Numbered from the stretch's first letter, positions 47,601-54,654 are shown. The stretch is DNA of 64,000 bases from Zantedeschia hybrid cultivar (GCA_030544215.1 JARZZO010000016.1:60863501-60927500), one strand, 5' to 3'. Notes: generated from the sequence alone by a model not told the origin. Numbers and translations are program-made.

Positions 47601-50600
47601 CTTTTTGAGGAGGATCAAAAGCATCTATTCTGTGGCTGTGGTATTATTATCATACAGTGGAAGATTATGTGTAGATTATTTGGAATCAATTGGGTAGAGC
47701 AATCTTCTGTGTTGGATCTCCTCCAATGGTGGAGCATTAATTGTCCGTACAAAGATCTCAAACAGTTGTGGTTCTTGATTTGCCCAGCCCTTTTGTGGGC
47801 CATCTGGTGTGAAAGAAACAGAAGGAAATTCAATGATCAGTGTAGAAGCTCTAATGATCTGCTGAGGAGTACATTTAGATGGGTGGAAGATTGGGGACGG
47901 GCTGCTGGTATCCTCAAGGAGGGGAGTTCTGTTTTTTTTGAAAAGGCAAGGAAGTGGAAGGATATGATATCATGATAGGCAGCTCTTAGTGTGTTTTTTT
48001 TTTATTGGCTTGATAAAACATCATTGTAAATTTCAGCTTTTCTTAGGTAGTTGGGGTTCAGGACGGGGATTGTCCGATCCTGAAGGTGTTGGCCCTAGGG
48101 CTATTCATTCTCCTTGTAATCCTCTTTTTTACTCTATGAAATTGTGACTTAATGTCACCTTCAAAAAAATATTTTAGGCATCCCAGTTGAGTCTTGGGCT
48201 AAATTTACCAGTTTCATGTATTTTTTTTTTCTTTTTGATCTTCAGTCCGAGGAACCTCTCCTTTAGACTGCGTTTTGGATGTACTTCATTTATTTATTTA
48301 AAAACAATTGGTGGTACACCTGATTATTTCTCAAAAAATAAATAAATCCTTGATTATTGCACACATGCATATCTGCTGGGAAATGAAAATCCACCAGTTT
48401 TAGCATATAGAGAAAATAGAGATATTTCCACTACTCTGTGACCTAGAGTTGGGATAAAACATTGGATGGAAGAATCTGAGTGACAGTGGTCAAATTGCTT
48501 GCCTCATCTGTTCATGAATTAAAGATACCTAGTATTAGATGATCTGGAACATATTATCCACTTGATATGAGTGCTTAAAGATTGTGGGTCATGATTTTAT
48601 GGTCCACAAAAGTGACAAACAAATGACAATGCCGTGGGTTCCTGTGCTGATAAGATATAGCTCAGATAACATAGTCAGAGAGTAAACTATTCAAACAAAC
48701 CATGGATCCAATGATACATGAGGTGAGATGCAAATCATGCAACCATGATTCTAGGCTTTATTAAGTTCTACTTACTAAGTGGCGCGGAAGTTGGTGCAGC
48801 ATGACACAGGTCTGTGTTTCTCAGGTTACCTCCCAGAAATATTATGGTCATGTTAGGGAATGGGATATTCTAGTACCAACAAGGTAAAATGTGTCCCTGG
48901 TGTGGAAAGGAATTCTCTACAGTGCGGACGTGTTCAAGGCAGGATCGAGCATTGCTATTGGCACTGGAGAGCACACACCATTTTGGGCAGACGTGTGGTG
49001 TTCTTCACAGCCTCTTTGGGAGATGTTTCCCCGATTGTTTGAGATATCTTAACAGCAGGGTGCTACAGTTTCACAGGTGGTTGATGGTGGTCGAGATCAG
49101 TTTATCTGGAGCCCCTTGTTTAGGAGGAATCTAAGAGAGGAAGAAGCAGAGGATCTACTGTTGATGCTTCAATGGCAGATTGTTGGATTTGGAGATGGGA
49201 CAAGGATGGCAAGCATTCTGTCAAATAAACCTATGCTATCATCTCTGATGGGGTTATAGAATCCCTTTCATGCATGCTGTTTGGAGGGTCAAGAGTCCTC
49301 CTAAGGACCAAGGTTTAGTTCCTTCTGTGGAGAGCCCCCTTAAATATGCTCCCAACTTGTGATAGGTTGGCTCGCTTCATGCAAGACCTGCACACTGGAT
49401 GCTCTCTTTGTGGGAGGCCGAGGAATTGCGGGACCACCTCTTTACCTCTTGCCCTTTTGCTGAGGAAGTGTGGCAGATGATTGGCAATTGCTTCCATACG
49501 GACTGTACTGGATTTGAGTCCGTGGAGAGGCTGCTTTAGGCTGGGGGAAACCTTAGAGATCGAAGCAGGATAGGGTTCTTTGGTGGTTGATCCTTTATGC
49601 GACTATTTGGGCGCTGTGGATGGAGCGGAATGCTAGGATTTTCCGGTGGGAAGCCACTATGTCGCATAAGATTTTCTTTTTTGTTTGTGAGAAAGTTAAA
49701 GGGTGGGGAAAAGCTAACTGTAATTTGAATTTTACAAACTCCTCCTTGTTTCATCTTCTACAGGAAATGTGAGGGGGTGGCACTGTCTTGGTGTTTTCTT
49801 CTTTTGGAGGGAATTTTGTTGTCTTCCTTTTCCTTTTTGGATATGCTAATTTTTACATCTTTATAATACAAGTGGTGCCATCCACATTCAAAGAAAAAAA
49901 AAAAACCATGATTCCTTTGTTGTTTCTGACCAACACCAGGATATGGTTTGTATGTTTGTGCCAGTTGACTATGAAGTCAAATCTTGGCAATGAGAAAGCA
50001 GAAATGCCCTGGCCACGTGAAGCCTGGTGAAAAGCTCTTCAGTGAATTTTGGAACTGATCTCATCCGTGATTACTTGGACACTTTAAAAACTGGATTAGG
50101 AACTGGAATCCGATAGGGCTGTTTCCATCGTTGGTTCTGGTTTCAATTTCTGGCCTTTTCCAGTTTGGTTTGAACTAGCTTGTTATGAGATATACCTACC
50201 TATCAGTCAAGTTTAAGCTGGTCCTGATCTGGTTTTAAGCCAGTTTGAGTTTTTGTACCTGGTTCGTGAGTTCATCGAGTTCAGTCCACTTGGGATGTTT
50301 TAATCAGGTTTGCGGCAAGTTTACGCTAGTTTAAGTTGGCTTCGGAAAAGAAAATGGACTGCACCACCAATTTTATCAAACATAAAAAGGGGTAGTACAA
50401 TCAAATGGGTTGAGGAGAGGTTCCTCACCATAAAACCAAAAAATAAAAACTATTAAGAAACTTGAGCTACATGAATGATTTCTCCCCATGTCTGGACAGA
50501 GACTCTAAAAAATAACTCTTCTCCACAAGTCTAGTCACTTCTGTATATTATTATTTTTATGTGGATCATTTGATCCTAGAATCAGCATAACTGGCTGGTT

Positions 50601-51798
50601 CTGGCCAGTTCCAATTCAATTCGGTTAGTTCTGATCTTGCTTGGTGGGTTATTGAAGAAATGGATTAGAAAGCTGTGTTGGGCACTTAGATATGGCATGA
50701 TACTTAGACATACGTGTTGGCATCTATTTTAGGATTTCAAAATGAGCACTTCAATGATTTCTTATAATATTTGTTTGGATGTTTAAGGTTTAACAACTGG
50801 ATTAATACTCTGTTTACCTTTTCCCCCTATTTTACACAAGTTTTACTGATCATACTGTATTACAAGCATGCAACTATATATACATATGGATGTGCCCATG
50901 CAGTTGATGCTTAGTCTGATGATCTGATCCTGATATCAGATCTCATCACTCTTTTTGTCCAGAAATTTACTATAGTGCCATTGAATATTAAAAAAAGATG
51001 TAAAGTGCCTCACTTGAAGCAAGGGGAAAAAAGTAAAGTTTCTGGAGCTTGATCAAGAGGAGGCAGGAGCTGCTATTTGGAGACATAGAAACAGTGGCAT
51101 AAGATGGGCTTGTAGTCAACTCAAAAGTGGAGTTTCTAGAGCTTGATCAAGAGGACCTGCTCCTTGGAGACATAGAAACAGTGGTGTAAGATGGGCTTGG
51201 AGTCAACTTGCCCTAGGGTTACGTGGAAGAGAGGGAAAAAGGGTTGCTTGTTGGAGGGTTGACGAGGTATGAGAATTATGATTACCATTCCTATGCTAGC
51301 TTGGGAATCCCAGTAGGGAATTCTTGTTGATGCAATTAAGCAATTTTCTTGGGCTTGATGATGAGATTGGGAGTTGGGACTGTGTGAGTGGTAGCTTGTG
51401 AGCAAGGCTTGCCTTGATAGTTTTTTCGATTGAGCAGGGTAATTATTGGTCTCATGAATGTGATTTTTTGGTATTTCTTGTTGGAGCATGCACTTTTGTT
51501 TGTTCTTCTTGTATAGCATGAAAAATGTTATTGGCTGTACATGATACAACTCTTTTTTCTAGTTTTTAAGTCAATGCATTGAAGAGTAATAGCTTGATTG
51601 GTTAATGATGTTGGTATATATTGCAGTGTATGCTTTTTTTTTTTTTTTCCTAAAGAAAACCTTATGCATGTAAGTAAGACTCTGGCAAACCTCATAAACC
51701 TGGGGCTATCTTGTAGGCTGAGGTTTCTGGATCTGTCCATGTTGAGGAGGGAAACATCCCAGAGTATCAGTTGAAGCAATATGACTATTTTGGCTACG
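17586..51798 (+). CDS. Acyl-CoA thioesterase with cNMP-binding-like domain (plant peroxisomal ACOT), 5' part, four exons
   Basis: Spliced gene with exons 17586-17601, 17765-17857, 36126-36193 and 51717-51798. The phases fit (16, 93, 68 and 82 nt; exon 3 ends on a codon boundary), and all borders are GT/AG. The 86 complete codons begin M-D-T-E-A and include VVEFLGQVPLLQKLPSSSL, GDYVIREGQ, the DIYFI strand and YDYFGY. This is the N-terminal cyclic-nucleotide-binding-like fold that precedes the double-hotdog thioesterase in plant ACOTs. Family members hydrolyse fatty acyl-CoA to free fatty acid and CoA in peroxisomes; the C-terminal targeting signal and catalytic residues lie outside this window. 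Introns 2 and 3 are about 18.3 and 15.5 kb, filled with transposons. Assignment rests on recalled family sequence. It could be a pseudogene if downstream exons are lost, but every visible exon is intact. Confidence 0.87.
17765..17857 (+). CDS. Thioesterase exon 2 (93 nt)
   Basis: The acceptor GGAGCAG precedes it and the donor GTGAGG follows. It encodes the first helix of the cNMP-like domain (EFLGQVPLLQKLPSSSL, then RKIAEVVETKHY). Intron 1 is 163 bp. Confidence 0.88.
17858..19488 (+). other. Start of giant intron 2, no element recognised
   Basis: AT-rich, with no domain or clear inverted repeat. Short frames here match nothing I know. The intron runs to 36125. Confidence 0.6.
19979..20495 (+). 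repeat. CT/T-rich repeat array in the hAT leader intron
   Basis: About eight degenerate units of 40-60 bp, each an alternation of a CTCTCTCTCTGTTGC block, a long T run and GGCTCTGTTCGCA. GT at 19979 and AG at 20494-20495 frame it as a leader intron ending 20 bases before the transposase ATG. Long open frames on both strands are a side effect of the repeats. Confidence 0.65.
20516..22879 (+). pseudogene. hAT transposase (BED zinc finger, DUF659, C-terminal dimerisation), broken
   Basis: ATG at 20516. An N-terminal BED-type finger at about codons 38-80 has the pattern CLFCDK followed by H (RLKEHLAG) and a later C. A DUF659-like core covers about 21170-21700 (MADGWADKK, TPCAAHYIDLILEDM). The C-terminal hAT dimerisation region is at about 22420-22600 (LSQCCSS, CERNWSIF, HNKKRNKL). 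A 93-bp intron at 22326-22418 restores the reading from A-P to A-S-W-W-E-Q. Stops or frame breaks occur near 20822, 21283, 21500, 21690 and 22533. The family binds its inverted ends and moves the element by cut and paste; this copy cannot be active. Confidence 0.88.
23020..23800. repeat. Degenerate tandem array, period 43-46 bp
   Basis: About 17 head-to-tail copies of a unit containing GGGAATTGAGGCTTCCCTGA, then GAACCGATAAGGA and a short T-rich spacer ending GGTAG. Period is 46 bp in the first units (23022, 23068, 23114, 23160) and 43 bp later because of a shorter spacer. Copies differ by many substitutions. An open frame on the minus strand through the array is a by-product of the repeat. 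Confidence 0.9.
23801..25480. other. Degenerate sequence between array and gag remnant
   Basis: Part resembles a second, looser repeat (phrases such as GGCTCCCGGAGACCGAAGA at 23893 and GGTTCCCGAGGTCGCAAA at 24170). The rest is T-rich with no recognisable coding sequence. It may be the 3' portion of the minus-strand gypsy element whose gag lies to the right, but no pol domain or 3' LTR is visible. Confidence 0.4.
26697..27035 (-). repeat. Three tandem ~120-bp repeats inside the gag-like region
   Basis: Units begin at 26697, 26817 and 26936 with AGACTCAYYTGAATCTCCTC and run through GGGGGTCACTGGAGG to a GGTGG(C/G)AGAGCCGTGT end. The spacing of 120 and 119 bp means one unit carries a 1-base frame change. 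On the minus strand each unit encodes a variant of TPTLEGFIITALEEIQMSLT. Confidence 0.88.
28159..28891 (+). mobile_element. 5'-truncated L1-type LINE with 19-bp target duplications
   Basis: The element is 28178-28872, flanked by identical AACATCTTCAGCAAAGGCT at 28159-28177 and 28873-28891 (the first two A bases on the right could belong to the tail). It encodes only the C-terminal zinc-binding RT-associated region (NKIKVFLWKVAWYR, CPALLWTIWCERNMRKF) and ends with a GTGACT/AGTCAC hairpin at 28841-28855 and an A tail. It is a close relative of the full-length LINE at 41988-48168 with a few frame changes. It inserted into the gypsy gag remnant. Confidence 0.95.
29687..30289 (-). CDS. Unrecognised 200-codon reading frame next to the gypsy primer site
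   Basis: Open from 30289 to 29687 on the minus strand, in the position where an LTR element's first coding region would begin, about 60 bases inside the putative primer site. The protein is basic and serine/proline-rich (KKRHTARARKVNNGGK, SPSRTGKTILVGN). I see no domain. It may be an extra 5' frame of the gypsy element or chance; a working function is not supported. Confidence 0.3.
   Translation of the reverse strand: MQALCSAKKTSMAAKVTYGPLVVATHVQCRYLTTPTCFEDFPAVIGSPYFLGVIQASEPAPKMKKKRHTARARKVNNGGKPRQVLAVNTISISPASSSNRRQKQKPPAASPSRTGKTILVGNLCIRLNGEQPIILKIHIPTVPVTNHLRILPKVCQDGTTFKKKKRTLRAPVQQEQQYKLKSAMPQNGCKSTSQNGGNLT
30355..30373 (-). other. Putative gypsy primer binding site
   Basis: On the minus strand CCGAACA (LTR-like end) is followed by GA and then TGGCACGTCCGGTGGGACC. 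This resembles the TGGCGACTCCGCTGGGGAC-type primer site of plant Tat-lineage elements. If right, the LTR extends to higher coordinates from 30376. Confidence 0.45.
30760..31260. repeat. Dispersed GGGGTATTTTGGTCATTTT motif
   Basis: At least six imperfect copies at irregular spacing, for example near 30768, 30873, 30979, 31100 and 31220, separated by AGGGTTTTAGG-like and GATTTTTC stretches. This reads as an old tandem expansion or low-complexity decay. No coding role. Confidence 0.7.
32110..32650. repeat. Cluster of CACCGGTG-type palindromes
   Basis: ACCGGT occurs six times within about 510 bp, often as CCCACCGGTGGGG (32430, 32450), plus two variants (ACCGATGGG, ACCGATTGAG). The copies are spaced by CT- and A-rich low-complexity DNA. 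Confidence 0.75.
32781..33350 (-). pseudogene. LINE 5' fragment: possible ORF1 zinc knuckle and ORF2 endonuclease
   Basis: On the minus strand 33041-32781 encodes an apurinic-endonuclease-like stretch: PWCVGGEFNVL, then DGFLSFIHEAGLIDI and FTWSN, the usual order in plant LINE ORF2. Upstream, near 33210-33140, a Cys-Cys-Pro stretch may be the degraded end of an ORF1 zinc knuckle. Part of the endonuclease DNA (32858-32920) recurs at 33070-33135, so a local duplication broke the frame. No RT follows. Confidence 0.55.
33750..34178 (+). pseudogene. LINE 3' fragment
   Basis: A degraded zinc-binding region reads F-W-F-G-K-W-L-G then PLKIQFPKLFALA near 33850-33910. A G-T-G...C-C-A-C hairpin (about 34150-34161) and an A tail end it at 34178. 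Start and target duplication were not found. Confidence 0.55.
34310..34865. repeat. Three large degenerate tandem repeats
   Basis: Three units start near 34337, 34499 and 34711, each with GAAC(C/T)ATGGCC, then CATAAAGGAGRTG, ATATGACTCAAAG, a TTTCTTAATTTTAAGCATGC-like stretch and a GCCxATCCGGATTxGGATT end. Unit lengths are about 160 and 210 bp; the middle unit is longer because of a small internal duplication at 34580-34625. A GC-rich AGGCCGATACG-like segment precedes the first unit (34186-34290). Confidence 0.8.
34866..36125 (+). other. End of intron 2, no element recognised
   Basis: No coding domain or inverted repeat recognised. It ends with a clear pyrimidine-rich splice acceptor, TTCTTTTTCAG, directly before exon 3. 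Confidence 0.5.
36126..36193 (+). CDS. Thioesterase exon 3 (68 nt)
   Basis: Encodes the second half of the split codon and then P-G-D-Y-V-I-R-E-G-Q-N-L-G-D-I-Y-F-I-W, the GDxVxREGQ...YFI core of a cNMP-binding-like fold. Donor GTAAGT follows. It joins exon 2 across an 18,268-bp intron. Confidence 0.88.
36623..37141 (+). CDS. PUX1-like (plant UBX-domain) reading frame inside a transposon
   Basis: 172 codons, intact from ATG 36623 to TAG 37139. The segment LGRDVRVYKNP (about codons 26-36) and the region VIFPDHYVLEARFGRTEA to PEVPFYVYTVPPKEQI and FSTGFVPAANVYFG (about codons 62-135) match the layout of plant UBX protein 1. PUX1 uses this UBX fold to bind the AAA ATPase CDC48/p97 and disassemble its hexamer. 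The linker seen in PUX1 between these parts is replaced by about 25 residues, and the basic C-terminus is missing. GC content is far above the surroundings and no intron is present, as expected from captured or retrocopied sequence. Whether it is expressed is unknown; it could be an intact selfish passenger or a functional retrogene. Confidence 0.7.
   Translation: MDHLEQHSRCPGELISAATAVAAYLGRDVRVYKNPLASGGPGRPEGATASHTVGTSSAVVKVIFPDHYVLEARFGRTEAVQRLMDLLQWVISRPEVPFYVYTVPPKEQIVDMSADFFSTGFVPAANVYFGCEDWPLAEGRPPFLREEVCSLEGLGVVDAEELLRTFCSWHAS
37205..37335. other. Second GC-rich captured-looking patch in the Pack element
   Basis: A short GC-rich stretch, open on the minus strand (37340-37134), beginning M-F-I-S-P-R-T-L and unlike the AT-rich element ends. 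It could be a second captured gene piece or the 3' part of the same capture. I do not recognise it. Confidence 0.4.
37507..39620 (+). other. Intron 3 sequence, possible degraded element
   Basis: No coding sequence recognised. Between about 38530 and 39140, GGTATGACTTG and, reversed, GGTATGACTTGTACGAGTCATA suggest an old inverted-repeat element about 600 bp long whose edges lie near AGGGTTGGC and CAAACCCT. No target duplication was found. Confidence 0.35.
42139..44319 (+). CDS. LINE ORF1 protein, intact (726 codons)
   Basis: RNA-binding/nucleocapsid-like protein of an L1-type LINE; family members coat the element RNA. The ATG at 42139 is the first in frame; the frame is open from 42070 but without an earlier ATG. 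A zinc knuckle lies near the N-terminus, CIRCLGKGHHAARC (CX2CX4HX4C, about 42295-42340), followed by a damaged second one whose second Cys is Tyr (CLHYYGAGHRRRLC). A DUF4283/RRM-like region follows at about 42560-43060 (ELWCRFQGVPLHLWN). The last 400 residues are a poorly conserved, charged tail. The TGA stop overlaps the ORF2 start as ATGA, which suggests coupled translation. The knuckles precede the RRM-like part, the reverse of the order in many plant L1 ORF1 proteins. Confidence 0.88.
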   Translation: MDVPEGVPEKEGCSGVHHPGKGKGWSTVQRKVSRRVGHRRTVAAEALPVGRDVCIRCLGKGHHAARCREAVRCLHYYGAGHRRRLCPSLRYIDSKTEVSSRRMNSGVDPNVDSKPAPKVFHGVVDIAWSPEVAAAKRSLENCIVVSFRKESNGIAMDCGEVRAILLKFWPEVKGWSIRRLVSHSFLVSSETQSWKDLACSIGRIEVKKDLFVEFSQWRTEVGTFPAEEGIELWCRFQGVPLHLWNINTFQSIYSRFGRLREVDSKGLRGDNLSFVRVKISVERKSDIPERIKIMVGGRIFWVHITMEEVGKDIGVEQDWRWADVVAEYRRYKTIRDGGAETGQPELGVHPGLIESGTESRKVFNQSHSGATSQKEMKRLVGADRGIQDCGVPKLVDSKGIRGVLPNPSRGPLEQQTVQGKSANYFNKWGCGSEAEVEQGIEGSSGVGFSGEEDEQARGAPDLIGDPIRKESIISDPDLTLNRVSFRPVQSSEPNPPPNRRLPRALIAFHEEQSTGREIAPARGERFSAVWVQQDDASYSRCGQGDIDPIWTDGRGMGNNIGLPEVQLLKLSGKGWNSVRKEGSSQEELEAIVNYSLPDKLEEEGSEKVKRDRELQEETQAKQITTYEGSEVPLAVNLCDEEEVWRNEIVQFGQRIGVSFEGREDMVLNFLKKLRRNAILQQSAKRKGTGGGMKIGKREASFVSNNEVLDSLRGKKTKDKGKQVVTL
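44316..47975 (+). pseudogene. LINE ORF2: endonuclease-reverse transcriptase with two in-frame stops
   Basis: Single frame of 1219 codons. N-terminal apurinic-like endonuclease (about codons 1-235): ISWNIRGLN, LQETKM, VYGPH, LGDFNC and SDHIPLL are all present. Reverse transcriptase (about codons 460-730): DFRPISLLNGCYKVIAKIL, SSRGLRQGDPLSPFLF and the catalytic FADDTLLF near 46380. C-terminal zinc-binding region from about codon 1040 to the end (WCRILTGKRAKKLHI, LWAIWCERNRRKF). Only TAA at 45294-45296 and TAG at 47118-47120 interrupt it; both lie between or at the edges of domains. The enzyme nicks DNA and primes reverse transcription at the nick. With the two stops this copy should be unable to act. 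Confidence 0.93.
48144..48158 (+). other. 3' terminal RNA hairpin of the LINE
   Basis: GTGAC-TTAAT-GTCAC just before the A tail. The sister copy at 28841-28855 has GTGACT-TTC-AGTCAC, and other LINE families in the window have GTGG/CCAC stems in the same place. A stem here is a likely recognition site for the element's own reverse transcriptase, as reported for stringent LINEs. Confidence 0.65.
48741..49913 (+). mobile_element. 5'-truncated LINE (second family)
   Basis: The element is 48752-49902, with AACCATGATTC at both 48741-48751 and 49903-49913. It encodes degraded C-terminal LINE sequence (HTPFWADVWC near 48970-49000, a Cys-rich region 49370-49500) with many stops. It ends with an AGTGG-TGCCAT-CCACA hairpin at 49871-49885 and an A tail. 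Confidence 0.8.
49914..51716 (+). other. Remainder of intron 3
   Basis: No gene recognised. About 50060-50640 holds repeated phrases such as CTGGTTCTGGCCAGTT and GGTCCTGATCTGGTTTTAAG that look like an old degraded element. The segment 51037-51217 is a tandem duplication listed separately. A polypyrimidine tract and CTTGTAG acceptor lie directly before exon 4. Confidence 0.45.
51037..51217 (+). repeat. 94-bp tandem duplication in intron 3
   Basis: Two copies start at 51037 and 51131 with AGTTTCTRGAGCTTGATCAA and share GGAGACATAGAAACAGTGG and TAAGATGGGCTTG. They differ by a few substitutions and a short indel. Confidence 0.88.
51717..51798 (+). CDS. Thioesterase exon 4 (82 nt)
   Basis: Encodes A-E-V-S-G-S-V-H-V-E-E-G-N-I-P-E-Y, then Q-L-K-Q-Y-D-Y-F-G-Y and one base of the next codon. 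The order (end of the cNMP-like barrel, then YDYFG) agrees with plant ACOTs. The acceptor TTGTAG precedes and the donor GTATGT follows. No further exon was found up to 64000. Confidence 0.88.
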
Positions 51799-52339
51799 GT
51801 ATGTGGATTATCTCTTTATTAAACTACTTCCACTGCAATTTTTTTCCTTGGTAAACTGCTGCATGGTTGTGAATATGTTTTGATACCAAGGCAAAACCTA
51901 AAAGTTTCCTACAACAAATTGCAATTATCTGAGCACTTGTGGGTGCAAGCCAAGTCATGGTCCAATGAGGTCTGATTTAAGTAGCTTTGTGCTCTTCGGG
52001 GATTATGGTGCTTGAGCACTTGGAAGCTCATCCACTATTGTGGAATTTTTTGTTCTTTTTTGGTATGTGTCTTATAAATTCCTTTCTTGTATATCAGCCT
52101 TGATCTTCCGATGCTCCAAATTCATTCATTCTCAGTTCAAAATTTCAAATAGGAGCACTATTAATGATGCAGTAAGTGTATCCCAATTACCTGCTTAGAA
52201 TGGAATCTCAGCCCTAAATCCGTATTCTCTTTCTTAACAGCATTTGTGAAAGGTAATAGAGATGGAGAATGACGTCAGCGTCTTATTAATGGCACCACCA
52301 AGCTTATATAATAATAGGACTAACAAAATCCACAATCTC

Positions 52340-53910
52340 TTAGCAAGATGATAAAAGCCCAAAGATGTTACTTGATAATTCTTAAAAATACATTTCAAAT
52401 AGTCCTGAATTCCTTTTGTTTTTCCCAGGGAAGGCGGCAAAGCCACAATTTGTTATTAAATAACACAATATCATGGGGATTCAACAGAAGATGGCTAGTT
52501 GGGGGATGGGATACACTACAGCAGCCAGGTTTTCTGTTATGCTTAATGGGCGACCGTGTGGGTTTTTTCAATAACAGTCATGGGATTTGCTTGGGGGATC
52601 CTATCTCACCCTATTTATTTATTCTTGTGTCATATTTTCAGCAAGATGTGTTGCAAGGCTATAGGAGGGATTAGTAAAGGTGTCATTTGGGCAGAAATGA
52701 GTTAAAAGTAATGAATCTTCAACACACAGATAATAGTATGATTTGCTACAGGTGATCATGAGGAGTTGGTTACTTGTGCCATTCGAAGCAGTCACAGGAT
52801 CTAAAATCAATTATGCTAAATCTGAACTAGTTGGAGTTAACCTTGAAGTATATCAAGTGAGGGTAGAAGCAGAGTTCTTTGGTTGTAAACCCTCCTTATT
52901 TCCTGTTAAGTATCTTAGCTTACTTCTGTCAGATGGGCTTATTTGCTAATGATCTTTGGATCATATTGTGTACAATTTTGACAAGAGATTAGATGGATGG
53001 AAGTTTTGTGGTACCGTCCACTTCCAAAAAAAAAAAGATTCGATGGATGGAAGATCAAACTTCTCTCAGCTGGTGGTAGGTTAATTTTGTCCAGGTCAGT
53101 CTTATCTAAGCTGCCAATTTGGTATTTATCAGTCTTTCAGATACCTAGAGCTATGGATCAAAGAAATGAAGCTATCGGGAATCTTTTTTCTGGAAGGGCA
53201 ATAGCAGAAAGGTTTGCACCTTATTAATTGGGGCAGAATACGCAGGTCCCAAGAAGGAGGTGTTGGGCTGGTCAACATTGCAGATCGGAACAGAGCTCTC
53301 TTAGAAAAATGGTTGTGGAAGCTGGGGTCTGATGAAGATTCCCTCTGAGGGCAGGTCGTCATGATTAAGGACTAGAGGAAGAATACGAGAGAGTCCATGA
53401 AAACCCAAGTCAACTACTAACATCTCTCAAAGTTGGAGAGGTATTTGTAGAAACATAGACTTATTCTAATGTTTAATCAATCAAAGGATTGGAGATGGCA
53501 AAATAGTCAGACCCATTTATGCTTCATCTTGCACAATTTTTAAGTTAGAAGAATGGTGTGAAGGCAAGGAACTGTATATGCCTATATGGGAAGGTAATGT
53601 ACACTAATGGAGTGTTCTCAGTTAAGTCCTTTGTGAATATCCTTGGGTGATAGGGGCTTCAGAGTTGAGTGGAGGGATGTGGTTTGGAGATGAAGGTTTC
53701 AAACAAAACAAGAATGTGCATGTGGAAGTTAGTTTTGGATAGACTGCCAATCTGTGACAGATTGTATTTTATTCATGGGTCTAAATCCTGCTCTTTTTTT
53801 GGTACCAATTCTGTGGAATCTATTGTCCGCCTTTTATTAGATGTGCAGCTATGGAGGTGTTGTGTATTAGCATTTTCAAGTGTACCTCTGGTTGCTGGTG
53901 GAATCTAAAT
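52340..53910 (+). pseudogene. Degenerate LINE reverse transcriptase
   Basis: In several frames: LNGRPCGFF and LGDPISPYLFILVS near 52545-52630, SKINYAKSELVGVNL near 52800, WKIKLLSAGGRLILSRSVL near 53050, then zinc-region-like NKTRMCMWKLVLDRLPICDRL near 53705-53765. The catalytic FADD region is degraded. The 5' part is missing, and a 33-bp LINE tail is inserted at 53004-53036. Confidence 0.75.
52987..53053 (+). mobile_element. 33-bp LINE tail insertion with 17-bp target duplication
   Basis: GATTAGATGGATGGAAG (52987-53003) and GATTCGATGGATGGAAG (53037-53053) flank a 33-bp insert that is just TTTT, the GTGG-TACCGT-CCAC hairpin and an A tail. The hairpin is identical to that of the LINE at 54991-55792 on the other strand. 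It is an extreme 5' truncation. Confidence 0.88.
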
Positions 53911-54037
53911 GCGTGTGAATGATCTGCTGATTGGATAGTGAAGAATAAGCAGAAGTGGGAAGAAGGAAAAGTAGACACCGGTTGGAGGAAACAAGGGGTG
54001 CGGCACATGCAACAAGGCCGATCTCCATCTATTCGAT

Positions 54038-54072
54038 TCCCCCCCCCCCCCCCCCCCCCCACCAAAAAAAAA
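54038..54072. repeat. Long C run followed by A run
   Basis: About 20 C bases followed, after ACC, by about 11 A bases. A run of about 10 G lies at 54453-54462. Such runs are prone to sequencing and assembly error, so their length is uncertain. Confidence 0.7.
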
Positions 54073-54479
54073 AATCATAATTTTTTAAATATTCAAAACC
54101 TCCCCCTCTAGGTTGTTTTCCACCCCTTGAGATTTAATTTTCACTGTTGGATTGAAAAACTTAATCGTAGTCGTCCAATCAATGCATCATTGTTTGGGGA
54201 TTAAAACTAAAACCCCAGGAGATGGAGATCAACCCTTGTTAATTTGAAAAATTTTCTTTTTTGACTATTTTTTTAAACATTTTTAGACGTTGATTTTTGA
54301 TATGCCCCTAATCGGATAGCTAAGATTGATCATCAAGATCGTATGGTGAAAATTAAAGTCCCAATGATGGGATCAACTCGTAGGAGCCTATTTGAATATT
54401 TAAAATTTGTTGACATTTTTAATTTATTTTTTAACATGGGGAGGGTGAGTTTGGGGGGGGGGGGCATCTAACTTAGATG

Positions 54480-54654
54480 TGCCTCGGGCCGCGTTGAATC
54501 CTTCAGCATATACATTATGAGGGTTACAAATTATGACGCTAGGATAGAAATACCCTATTCCATTGACCCACTAACTCCTCACGAAAAACACTAAATACAT
54601 AAAATACAAAGAATAAAACCCTGTAGAAAGAGGACAAGATTACCCTTGACTACA
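54480..54654 (-). repeat. Copia-A 3' LTR (minus strand), outer border unclear
   Basis: On the minus strand it begins TGTAGTCAAGGGTAATC at 54654, right after a purine-rich CAACTTGAGGGGAAG (54655-54670). This matches the start of the Copia-B LTR (TGTAGTCRGGGGTAATTC). The far end near 54480 is not defined. Confidence 0.65.

Larger units (their letters stand above)
41971..48185 (+). mobile_element. Nearly complete L1-type LINE with 17-bp target duplications
   Basis: The element is 41988-48168 (about 6.2 kb), flanked by identical ATATTTTAGGCATCCCA at 41971-41987 and 48169-48185. It contains a short 5' leader, ORF1 (intact), ORF2 (two in-frame stops, no frameshift), a 3' untranslated part, a GTGAC/GTCAC hairpin at 48144-48158 and a short A tail. 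Insertion was by target-primed reverse transcription into the zinc-region end of an older LINE. It is the best-preserved mobile element in the window and shares its family with 28178-28872. Confidence 0.96.
39625..48347 (+). mobile_element. Old L1-type LINE, split by a younger LINE
   Basis: Two parts, 39625-41987 and 48186-48347. The first encodes RT and the C-terminal zinc-binding region with many breaks: DFRPISRLNGSYKIFTKIL near 39925, SSRGLRQGDPLSPYLFIL near 40300, C-A-D-D-T-L-L-F near 40447 where the active site FADD is expected, and a Cys/His C-terminal region at 41660-42000. After the nested element the 3' untranslated part resumes, ending in a GGTG/CACC hairpin (48310-48320) and an A-rich tail. 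The endonuclease part and 5' end are missing. It sits in intron 3 of the thioesterase, same orientation. Confidence 0.85.
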
